13,130 nt of DNA from an uncultured bacterium (GTDB taxonomy: Bacteria > Patescibacteriota > Minisyncoccia > Moranbacterales > GWC2-37-73): contig CAIPMZ010000072.1 in the NCBI GenBank assembly GCA_903866285.1, positions 1 to 13,130 of the forward strand. The letters run 5' to 3'. How positions within the stretch are numbered: position 1 is the stretch's first letter; every line of letters starts with the position of its first letter. Below the pieces are notes generated by a model. It saw nothing but the letters and a program-made list of their open reading frames with translations. It ran no database searches and was not told the DNA's origin. Shown here one piece after another: positions 6,183-11,217 of the stretch. A program made the translations under genes and the position numbers.

Positions 6183-6246
6183 CATATAAACATATAAACA
6201 TATAAACATACAAACATACAAACATACAAACATTTAAGCATTTAAA
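6183..6246. repeat. 8 bp tandem repeat, eight units
   Basis: Three CATATAAA, three CATACAAA, then CATTTAAG and CATTTAAA, in perfect 8 bp phase. It splits module C between the last hairpin (ending gtgaaaag) and the boxA-like motif, which are adjacent in module B. Confidence 0.9.
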
Positions 6247-6274
6247 CAGAAATGCAAAAATGTGAAATGCGAAA

Positions 6275-6294
6275 GTTTTTTGAAAATTGAACAG
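6275..6294 (+). promoter_or_regulatory. boxA-like motif, copy 3
   Basis: GTTTTTTGAAAATTGAACAG, directly abutting IR3. It differs from the copy at 4148 at only a few positions. Confidence 0.4.
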
Positions 6295-6364
6295 AAATTA
6301 ATTTAACCACTCTTTGTGTTTTTTACAAAACAAAGAAAATATTTTTGAGTGGTTAAATTAATTT
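6295..6364 (+). other. Inverted-repeat hairpin IR3 before ORF5
   Basis: A perfect 18 bp stem joins 6295-6312 (aaattaatttaaccactc) to 6347-6364, around a 34 nt loop. It is the longest of the three IR hairpins and ends 30 nt before the next start codon. Confidence 0.65.
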
Positions 6365-6371
6365 AAAAAAC

Positions 6372-6389
6372 GCCACCTGGGAGGGTGGC
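6372..6389 (+). promoter_or_regulatory. Start-site hairpin with Shine-Dalgarno in loop (ORF5)
   Basis: The stem gccacc/ggtggc has the loop TGGGAG, placing GGAG 10 nt before ATG 6394. The sequence is unlike the two other start hairpins but the layout is the same. Confidence 0.6.
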
Positions 6390-6393
6390 AAAA

Positions 6394-6597
6394 ATGAACG
6401 AGAAACAATGGCGCATCTTGCGTGGTTTGGTTGGGTTTATGGTGGTCCTGGTGGCCATCGTGACCCTGCAGATCAATCCCGATCTGCAAAACAATCCCAC
6501 TCCAGACGAGAGATTCGCTCTGGAGATGGTACTCCTATTCCTTCGCGTGGCCGGTATGGCCATATGGGGCTTGGGGGTCTACCTGTGGGATAGGTAG
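6394..6597 (+). CDS. Small two-transmembrane protein
   Basis: A 67 aa protein starting at ATG 6394, chosen because GGAG lies in the loop of the preceding hairpin. GTG 6385 falls in that hairpin's stem. Two hydrophobic segments (about 8-26, LRGLVGFMVVLVAIVTLQ, and 42-63, LEMVLLFLRVAGMAIWGLGVYL) flank a short polar loop (NPDLQNNPTPDERF). No family is recognised. As the last gene of an operon with SAVED-like and Csx3-like proteins it could be a membrane effector, a partner of the anchored SAVED-like protein or an unrelated passenger. Its coding sequence also folds locally: tgcagatc/gatctgca (8 bp), ctccaga/tctggag (7 bp), ctacct/aggtag at the stop codon. Confidence 0.65.
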   Translation: MNEKQWRILRGLVGFMVVLVAIVTLQINPDLQNNPTPDERFALEMVLLFLRVAGMAIWGLGVYLWDR

Positions 6598-6603
6598 GCT
6601 TTT

Positions 6604-6638
6604 AGGGAGATTTGCTTTGGTCGCAGTCTCCCTTTTTT
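6604..6638 (+). terminator. Factor-independent terminator of the operon
   Basis: The stem agggaga (6604-6610)/tctccct (6627-6633) is followed by a T run, 7 bp after the stop codon of ORF5. Confidence 0.75.
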
Positions 6639-6674
6639 CATATCTATTTTTACTTTTTTAAAACACATTCTTTC

Positions 6675-6709
6675 GCACCGCGTCAATCTTGGCTGCGGTG
6701 CATTTTTTT
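6675..6709 (+). terminator. Second factor-independent terminator
   Basis: A perfect 7 bp stem gcaccgc (6675-6681)/gcggtgc (6695-6701) followed by seven T. It insulates the operon from the next promoter. Confidence 0.75.
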
Positions 6710-6762
6710 GCGCGGAAAATTGAGCCCACACTGGGGGCTAGTGGAGGGGATTAAGATAAAGG

Positions 6763-6799
6763 GGTTAATATTGACGGGTTAATATTAACCTGATATAAT
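6763..6799 (+). promoter_or_regulatory. Promoter with embedded palindromic operator
   Basis: TTGACG (6771-6776), 17 bp spacer, TATAAT (6794-6799). The spacer contains a perfect 14 bp palindrome GGTTAATATTAACC (6777-6790). A further GGTTAATATT (6763-6772) lies 14 bp upstream and overlaps the -35. A repressor here would block the promoter; the wHTH protein encoded next is the natural candidate. Confidence 0.8.
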
Positions 6800-6805
6800 A
6801 GAAGT

Positions 6806-7786
6806 ATGGAAAAACAATCAACCCAACAAAAGCAAGTCTTGGAAGCAATTAGGCTTTATGGTCCAATTCGGTCATCAGAGCTTAGTAAGGTTTTAAAGGT
6901 TTCCCTCAAGACAATTTATAAGCATTTATCAACACTTTTGGCTCAGCAGGTGATTAAAAAAACCGGCACAACGCCAAAGGTTTTTTATGCTATCAATGAA
7001 AGTTTAGAAGATACGGCAATCGTGTCAGACAAATTCGATCAATTCATTGAGCAAAATTACATTTATGTTTCGCCTGCAGGGGAAATGACCAGGGGTGTCG
7101 CTGGCTTTCAGCTTTGGTGCCTCAAAAACAAATTTGATTTCGAAAAGGAAAAGAAAATTTATGTTCGCAGGTTACAAGCACTTGAAAAATTAAAGAAAAA
7201 CGGCTTGATTTCTGGCAAAAAAACTATTCTTTCTGGCAAAGGCGAACTTTTTTTGGACAATATTTTTTTTAGCGAATTTTATAATTTAGATTATTTTGGA
7301 AAAACAAAACTTGGGCAACTGGTTTATCTCGGCAAATCTTCCCAAAATAGCGAGTTGATTTTAGAAATTGCCAAGCTAATTAAGCCAGCTATTAAGGGTT
7401 TGATTGAAAAATATGAAATTGGCTTGATTTGTTTTGTGCCACCAACCATTGAGCGCAAAGTTCAGTTTTTAGAAGTTTTGAAAATGGGTTTGAAATTAAA
7501 CTTGTCGCAGATTTTCGCAGTCAAAGTTTCGACGCTCACGAAAGTTCCACAGAAAACTTTGCGTAAATTGGAAGATCGAATTATCAACGCGCAAACAACG
7601 ATTGCGGTTGATCCAAATCAAAAAATAAACAGCAATATTTTAATCATTGATGATGCTACTGGCTCTGGTGCAACGCTCAATGAAATTGCCAAAAAAATCA
7701 GGAAGATAGCTCCTAAAGGAATTAAAATTATTGGATATTCAGTGGTGGGAAGTTTTAAGGGCTTTGACGTTATTAGTGAAGTTTAA
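6806..7786 (+). CDS. Winged-helix/phosphoribosyltransferase-domain regulator
   Basis: A 326 aa protein. Residues ~5-65 are a winged helix (QQKQVLEAIRLYGPIRSSEL, then VSLKTIYKHLSTLLAQQVIKK). The middle is unassigned. The C-terminal part is a type I phosphoribosyltransferase fold: GLICFVPPTIERKVQF, and the PRPP-binding loop ILIIDDATGSGATLNE (278-293), with the two acidic residues before the TGSGAT loop. Such fusions may sense PRPP or a nucleotide and control DNA binding, as PurR of Bacillus does with a similar domain pair; the ligand is inferred. ATG 6806 is 7 nt after the -10, where transcription should begin, so the mRNA is probably leaderless. Autoregulation through the palindrome in the promoter is likely. 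The next gene begins 5 bp downstream. Confidence 0.8.
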   Translation: MEKQSTQQKQVLEAIRLYGPIRSSELSKVLKVSLKTIYKHLSTLLAQQVIKKTGTTPKVFYAINESLEDTAIVSDKFDQFIEQNYIYVSPAGEMTRGVAGFQLWCLKNKFDFEKEKKIYVRRLQALEKLKKNGLISGKKTILSGKGELFLDNIFFSEFYNLDYFGKTKLGQLVYLGKSSQNSELILEIAKLIKPAIKGLIEKYEIGLICFVPPTIERKVQFLEVLKMGLKLNLSQIFAVKVSTLTKVPQKTLRKLEDRIINAQTTIAVDPNQKINSNILIIDDATGSGATLNEIAKKIRKIAPKGIKIIGYSVVGSFKGFDVISEV

Positions 7787-7791
7787 AAATT

Positions 7792-8799
7792 ATGCATTCA
7801 AAAAATTCGCATGGGACCTTGCCAGTGTTGGCGGCGTTGGCGGGAAATGTTTTTATTATGATTCTGAAATGGATTGGGTTTTTCGCGACGGGCTCGGGCG
7901 CGCTTTTTTCGGAAGCGGTGCATAGTGTGGCGGATGTTTTTAATCAACTGCTCTTGATGGTGGGGATTAAAAAATCGCAGCGCGTGGCGGACGGCGATTT
8001 CCATTATGGCTATAGCAACGAGCGCTTTTTTTGGGCGCTGATTAGTGCGTGCAGTATTTTCTTTTTAGGCGCTGGCGTGACGGTCTATCATGGGGTAATT
8101 GGACTTTTGCATCAAGAAGTTTCGCACATCAGCTCATTGGCTTTTTTAATTTTGGCGATTTCTTTCGTGGTGGAAGCAGGAACATTTTTGATAGCCTTGC
8201 GCGAACTGCGCGCGCACAATAAAAAAAGAAATTGGCGCGAGACTTTAGAGTATGGCGATCCAACCACGATCGCAGTTTTACTGGAAGATAGCGTCGCAGT
8301 TGTTGGAGTGTGGATCGCTTTTCTGAGTATTTTGCTTTCAAAGCTGACCGGAAATTACGTTTGGGATTCAGTTGGTTCAATCGTGATTGGAATTTTATTG
8401 GGCGCGATGGCAATTGTTTTGATTAGTATTAATCGGGGATTTCTGATGCGCAAATCAATTCCCGAGGAAACCGAAGAGCGAGTAATTGAAATTTTAGAAA
8501 ATGATCCGGCGATTGAAAAAGTTTTAGATTTTAAATCAGTAGTGATTGACATTGGAAAATATCATATCAAATGCGAAGTTGAAATTAACGGCAGCGCGTT
8601 GATGCGGAGTATGTATCGTGGGCAAGCCCTCAAAAAGGAATTTAAGGAAATTGACGGTGACTATGGCGAGTTCTTGCGTTTTTGCGTCGACTACGCCGAC
8701 CGCGTGCCAAGAATGATTGGCACGAGGATTGATGATGTGGAAAAGAAAATCAAAGACGAAGTGCCGGAGGTGAGGCATATTGATATTGAAGTGAACTAG
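7792..8799 (+). CDS. Cation diffusion facilitator (CDF) transporter
   Basis: A 335 aa membrane protein with about six transmembrane segments and a cytoplasmic C-terminal domain, as in CDF metal/proton antiporters that export zinc, manganese or similar ions. TM2 has the metal-site pattern H44-xxx-D48 (SEAVHSVADVFNQ) after the typical LFSEA. In the segment equivalent to TM5 the expected HxxxD is replaced by LLEDSVAVVGV, after GDPTTIAV. This resembles the SLC30A9/ZnT9-like branch, so the ion is uncertain. The C-terminal domain contains VLDFKSVVIDIGKYHIKCEVEI, the ferredoxin-like CDF fold, and a helical extension to residue 335. The gene starts 5 bp after the wHTH-PRTase gene and probably shares its promoter. 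No clear Shine-Dalgarno is seen. Confidence 0.9.
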   Translation: MHSKNSHGTLPVLAALAGNVFIMILKWIGFFATGSGALFSEAVHSVADVFNQLLLMVGIKKSQRVADGDFHYGYSNERFFWALISACSIFFLGAGVTVYHGVIGLLHQEVSHISSLAFLILAISFVVEAGTFLIALRELRAHNKKRNWRETLEYGDPTTIAVLLEDSVAVVGVWIAFLSILLSKLTGNYVWDSVGSIVIGILLGAMAIVLISINRGFLMRKSIPEETEERVIEILENDPAIEKVLDFKSVVIDIGKYHIKCEVEINGSALMRSMYRGQALKKEFKEIDGDYGEFLRFCVDYADRVPRMIGTRIDDVEKKIKDEVPEVRHIDIEVN

Positions 8800-8801
8800 G
8801 G

Positions 8802-8862
8802 TAGCTTCGCTAGCTTTTAGCTGCGTTAGCTTTTAGGAAATACTAAATACTAAATACTAACT
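8802..8862. repeat. Short direct and tandem repeats
   Basis: Two copies of GYTAGCTTTTAG (near 8812 and 8827) are followed by an 8 bp tandem repeat, aaatacta, about three units (near 8838-8861). They lie in the 3' untranslated region of the transporter gene. Confidence 0.6.
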
Positions 8863-8865
8863 ATT

Positions 8866-8875
8866 AAAAAAGAGC
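8866..8875. terminator. Left arm of a bidirectional terminator split by the IS
   Basis: aaaaaagagc at 8866-8875 is exactly complementary to gctctttttt at 10292-10301. Removing the IS and one TTG target copy gives a 10 bp stem with loop TTTGTG, a terminator for both the CDF gene and tsaE. Confidence 0.7.
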
Positions 8876-8916
8876 TTTGTGAACTGTACCCCAAAAAGTA
8901 GACACGAAACAAAAAA

Positions 8917-9756
8917 CTAGCTAGCGCAAACTAAAAGATGATTTCTGTATTCAACGGGAGTCATCTTTTTGTGTTCCCATTGATACCTTTGATGATTGTA
9001 GTATTTCACATATTCCTCAATTAGCAAACTGAGCTCCTCGAATGTTTTGCAGTGCTTGTAATCGACATCGTCTTTAAGATGCCCAAAGAAGGATTCAATG
9101 GGGGCATTATCAATGCAATTTCCTTTTCTAGACATTGACTGAATCATGTTTAATTCTTTAACTTTTGCAATGTAAAGTGGGTTTGTGTAATGAAAACCTT
9201 GATCAGAATGAATCATGATGTTTTCAAAGGAATTTAGCATATTATGCTCACTCATATTTTTAAGCGTTCCCATGACAATTTCCATCTCTAAATGCATAGT
9301 GAGCTTATGTCCAACAATTTCACCACTTGCAATGTCCTTGATTACTGAAAGATAGGCGAACCGATGATTAAACCACAGATAAGTAATATCCGTACAAAAT
9401 ACCTTAAAAGGAACATCTTGTTTAAATTCTCGCTTCAATTTGTTTTCGCAAGTTCTATGTTCTAAGGATTTTTTCATAATATTCTTGTAAGGATTTCTTC
9501 TTCTGATTTTGCAGAACAAATGGTATTTATTCATGATTCTGCTTATCTTTTCGTGATTCATGCTAATTTGTTTTTCCAAGAGCTTCATTTGCACTCCCCT
9601 GAAGCCTAGCTTTTTCTTACCCTTCTCAAATACCTCCTTGATGAGAAGATAGTCCTCATGGTCACTTTCTGGCTCGTCTGCATGGCAGAGCCACTTGTAG
9701 TAGCCACCTCTTGATACCTGGGCAATACTGCATGATATTCTTACACTCAGCTTCAT
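8917..9756 (-). CDS. IS3-family transposase OrfB (DDE catalytic part)
   Basis: A 279 aa integrase-like protein. The DDE triad is visible as D123 (VFCTDITYLW), D185 (IHSDQGFHY) and E221 (APIESFFGHLKDD), with 35 residues between the last two, the DD35E spacing of IS3. The N-terminal part holds the HTH_21-like region (GFRGVQMKLLEKQISMNHEKISRIM). It is normally made as an OrfAB fusion by -1 frameshifting from orfA; the -1 frame is open between the slippery site at 9825-9831 and ATG 9756. It ends 7 bp inside the left terminal repeat. The product joins and cuts the IS ends as a circular intermediate in this family. Confidence 0.95.
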   Translation of the reverse strand: MKLSVRISCSIAQVSRGGYYKWLCHADEPESDHEDYLLIKEVFEKGKKKLGFRGVQMKLLEKQISMNHEKISRIMNKYHLFCKIRRRNPYKNIMKKSLEHRTCENKLKREFKQDVPFKVFCTDITYLWFNHRFAYLSVIKDIASGEIVGHKLTMHLEMEIVMGTLKNMSEHNMLNSFENIMIHSDQGFHYTNPLYIAKVKELNMIQSMSRKGNCIDNAPIESFFGHLKDDVDYKHCKTFEELSLLIEEYVKYYNHQRYQWEHKKMTPVEYRNHLLVCAS

Positions 9757-9794
9757 TTTTCTGATTAGCTGATATTTTTGTTGGGGCTTGAGCT

Positions 9795-10205
9795 TTACTC
9801 CCTTCGTTTGGCCCGGAGTTTTGCTAAAAAATCGTTTTCAGCTTTAAGGTATGCAACTTCGACTTCTAATCTCTCGAGTTTATCTGCTAAAGAAAGCTCC
9901 TTAGTTCTTGGTCTGCCACCACCCTTGCCTCGCATTTCTGTTTCTAAGCCAGTGGTGCCCTTTATGCGGTTAATTCTACACCATCTATTTAAACATCCAC
10001 TTGGCTTGTCTTTACCTATTATCTTAAGTTTAAATCCTGCATTTTCAAAGATTTCTCTAGATCCAAAACCGTCCTCATTGTAAAGCCTTACTGCTTCAAT
10101 TTTAAATGCCTTACTGTAAGAAATTGCTTTCTCGCTGCATTTTGTAACATTCTCATTACTTAATAACTCCTTGATTTCCTCTTTTGTGAACATTTTTTTC
10201 TTCAT
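9795..10205 (-). CDS. IS3-family OrfA (HTH, leucine-zipper part)
   Basis: A 136 aa protein with a helix-turn-helix (about residues 28-75: YSKAFKIEAVRLYNEDGFGSREIF...) and a C-terminal leucine-zipper-like helix (LADKLERLEVEVAYLKAENDFLAKL), which in IS3 elements bind the terminal repeats and mediate multimer formation. An extra N-terminal ~25 residues (MKKKMFTKEEIKELLSNENV) precede the usual HTH. The T TTT TTA slippery heptamer lies in the codons for the DFL near the end. An extended -10, TGCTAGAAT, is found about 25 bp upstream of the start on the minus strand. Confidence 0.92.
   Translation of the reverse strand: MKKKMFTKEEIKELLSNENVTKCSEKAISYSKAFKIEAVRLYNEDGFGSREIFENAGFKLKIIGKDKPSGCLNRWCRINRIKGTTGLETEMRGKGGGRPRTKELSLADKLERLEVEVAYLKAENDFLAKLRAKRRE
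9825..9831 (-). promoter_or_regulatory. Programmed -1 frameshift site T TTT TTA
   Basis: On the minus strand the orfA codons gat ttt tta form the X XXY YYZ heptamer T TTT TTA in the correct phase. A -1 slip gives a frame without stops that runs into orfB, producing OrfAB. Confidence 0.8.
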
Positions 10206-10291
10206 GTAGTTGTTTGTTAATTAATTACATTCTAGCAGATAACAAAAAGTAGACACTTTCGTGTCTACTTTTTGGGGTACAGTTCATTGTG

Positions 10292-10301
10292 GCTCTTTTT
10301 T
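10292..10301. terminator. Right arm of the bidirectional terminator split by the IS
   Basis: gctctttttt, the partner of 8866-8875. It overlaps the tsaE stop codon (10300-10302, minus strand). Without the left arm tsaE has lost this hairpin; transcription would enter the IS. Confidence 0.65.
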
Positions 10302-10794
10302 ATTTTGTGTCAAAAGTGATCTCCCTTTCTTTTTCGTTGACCCATTGGAAGTCAATCCATACTGCGTTGGTAGGGATTAGGCGTTTAACTTTTTCGGGCC
10401 ATTCAAGAATGACAACCGAATTTTTTTGGCCGGCAAAATCGAGAAAGCCCAAATCGCGTAAATCTTTAGCAGAAATGCGGTAAGCATCGATATGGAAAAC
10501 ATGGAGCATGGAGCATGGAGCATGGAGTATTTTTTTAGATGCGGCATGTTTTGCATTGATTGTTCCATGTTTTATGTTCCTTGTTTTGTGACCAGTGTAT
10601 TCTTTTACGATCGTAAAAGTTGGGCTGGTGTAGGGGCCCTGCACCTTAAGTCCCTTAAGGAGTCCTTGGGTGAAGGTAGTTTTACCACTGCCAAGGTCGC
10701 CGGCAAGGCAAATAATTTCGCTACCGGAAAGTTCCTCGGCTAAAAGTTGGCCGAGTTTTTTCGTTTGAAGCGCTGAGGTAGAAATAATTTTCAT
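10300..10794 (-). CDS. tsaE: tRNA threonylcarbamoyladenosine ATPase TsaE
   Basis: A 164 aa P-loop ATPase. With TsaB and TsaD it forms the complex that makes t6A37 in ANN-decoding tRNAs; TsaE hydrolyses ATP to reset it. Walker A is GDLGSGKT (32-39). SPTFTIVKEY (57-66), the HIDAYR segment (101-106) and the late VVILEWPEKV motif are all family hallmarks. Unusually, about 30 residues (around 68-98, GHKTRNIKHG... to ...LHAPCSMLHV) lie between KEYTG and FHIDAYR, where the two are normally almost adjacent. They are encoded by the CATGGAGCATGGAG and GTTCCATG repeats (10495-10590), which keep the frame. Core motifs are intact, so the enzyme may work with a surface loop. The insertion sequence lies just beyond its 3' end. 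Confidence 0.93.
   Translation of the reverse strand: MKIISTSALQTKKLGQLLAEELSGSEIICLAGDLGSGKTTFTQGLLKGLKVQGPYTSPTFTIVKEYTGHKTRNIKHGTINAKHAASKKILHAPCSMLHVFHIDAYRISAKDLRDLGFLDFAGQKNSVVILEWPEKVKRLIPTNAVWIDFQWVNEKEREITFDTK
10495..10592. repeat. Dispersed/tandem repeat inside tsaE
   Basis: Four copies of catggag in 7 bp tandem lie near 10500-10530. Near 10560-10590, ttccatgttttatgttcc is a reverse-complement relative of the catggaacaca repeat at 2904-2945. Four 7 bp units are not a multiple of three, yet the coding frame is kept over the whole insert. Confidence 0.7.
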
Positions 10795-11071
10795 ATTACT
10801 AAGGGTAACTAAAAAATTTTAAATAAGCAAGGACGAGCTAAAATTAGGGGCAGGCGTAAATTAGGATTTTTGGAAGCTAAATTAAAAATTTTTACTTTAC
10901 TGGTTTGGAACTAAAACCCAGCGAGCGGGAGCTTAACCTTACGCTATGAAAATAGTCCTAATCTAATTAATTTAAACCAAACTTTAAAGTGGCCTAGGCA
11001 TGGGCTTTGTAGCCCCTTTGCTTGTTATACATATAGAAGCTAAAAAAAGACTGGCTAGGAATCAAAAAAAA
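10795..11071. other. Non-coding spacer with possible pseudoknot
   Basis: No ORF or tRNA was found. Complementary blocks gcgtaa and attagga (about 10854-10866) match ttacgc (about 10939-10944) and tcctaat (about 10956-10962) in the order 1-2-1'-2', a pseudoknot topology. Small hairpins (ggttt/aaacc, ccc/ggg) lie between. A gggct/agccc hairpin with a 4 nt loop is at 11002-11015. It may hold a small RNA or only UTRs. Confidence 0.3.
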
Positions 11072-11080
11072 TGTTATAAT
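11072..11080 (+). promoter_or_regulatory. Extended -10 promoter of the surface-protein gene
   Basis: TGTTATAAT (TATAAT at 11075-11080). The -35 is weak (TGGCTA at 11052-11057). Transcription should start near 11087, giving a leader of about 130 nt. Confidence 0.5.
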
Positions 11081-11139
11081 TTTTCTATAACAAGGAATTT
11101 TTTTAAAAGGAGAAAAGCTAAAAACAAAGAACGAAATGA

Positions 11140-11197
11140 GCTGTTTTTATGATTTTTTCTAGAGAAGGCTTTACTGAAAAGTAAAGATGAAAACAGC
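11140..11197 (+). promoter_or_regulatory. Nested hairpin in the surface-protein leader
   Basis: The outer stem gctgtttt (11140-11147)/aaaacagc (11190-11197) encloses the inner stem ctttact/agtaaag (11169-11175/11180-11186), which is capped by a GAAA tetraloop. No known riboswitch is recognised. It ends 20 nt before the GTG start. Confidence 0.4.
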
Positions 11198-11217
11198 GCA
11201 AATTAGAAACCATTGGG

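Larger units (their letters stand above)
5965..6294 (+). ncRNA. Repeated structured RNA module, copy C
   Basis: The second copy of module B: ccttga/tcaagg (5965-5981), tcctg/cagga, ccgtttg/caaatgg (6031-6037/6047-6053), the invariant gagcctcgagggagcagaac, a stem at 6099-6108/6115-6125 with one bulge, and the tgagc...gctca hairpin. The boxA-like motif is displaced to 6275-6294 by a tandem-repeat insertion. Stem sequences differ from copy B while pairing is kept. Confidence 0.7.
8880..10286 (-). mobile_element. IS3-family insertion sequence, intact
   Basis: A 1407 bp element with perfect 30 bp terminal inverted repeats (8880-8909 and 10257-10286, starting tgaactgtaccccaaaaa). The target site TTG is duplicated at 8877-8879 and 10287-10289, the 3 bp size usual for IS3. 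It carries orfA and orfB on the minus strand in the -1 frame relation typical of the family, with no inactivating mutation seen. Confidence 0.95.

Noticed and set aside
6183..6246. Tandem units that could be taken for a CRISPR array or iterons.
   Set aside because: 8 bp units without spacers; a simple microsatellite-type repeat with no replication gene nearby.
3503..6364. IR1-IR3 as integron attC sites.
   Set aside because: No integrase, no conserved R-box core sites, and the arms differ in sequence; an RNA stem or processing site explains them more simply.
11136..11162. Eight-codon leader peptide (MSCFYDFF) before the surface gene.
   Set aside because: The only Shine-Dalgarno-like sequence is about 25 nt away and the reading frame is part of a hairpin.
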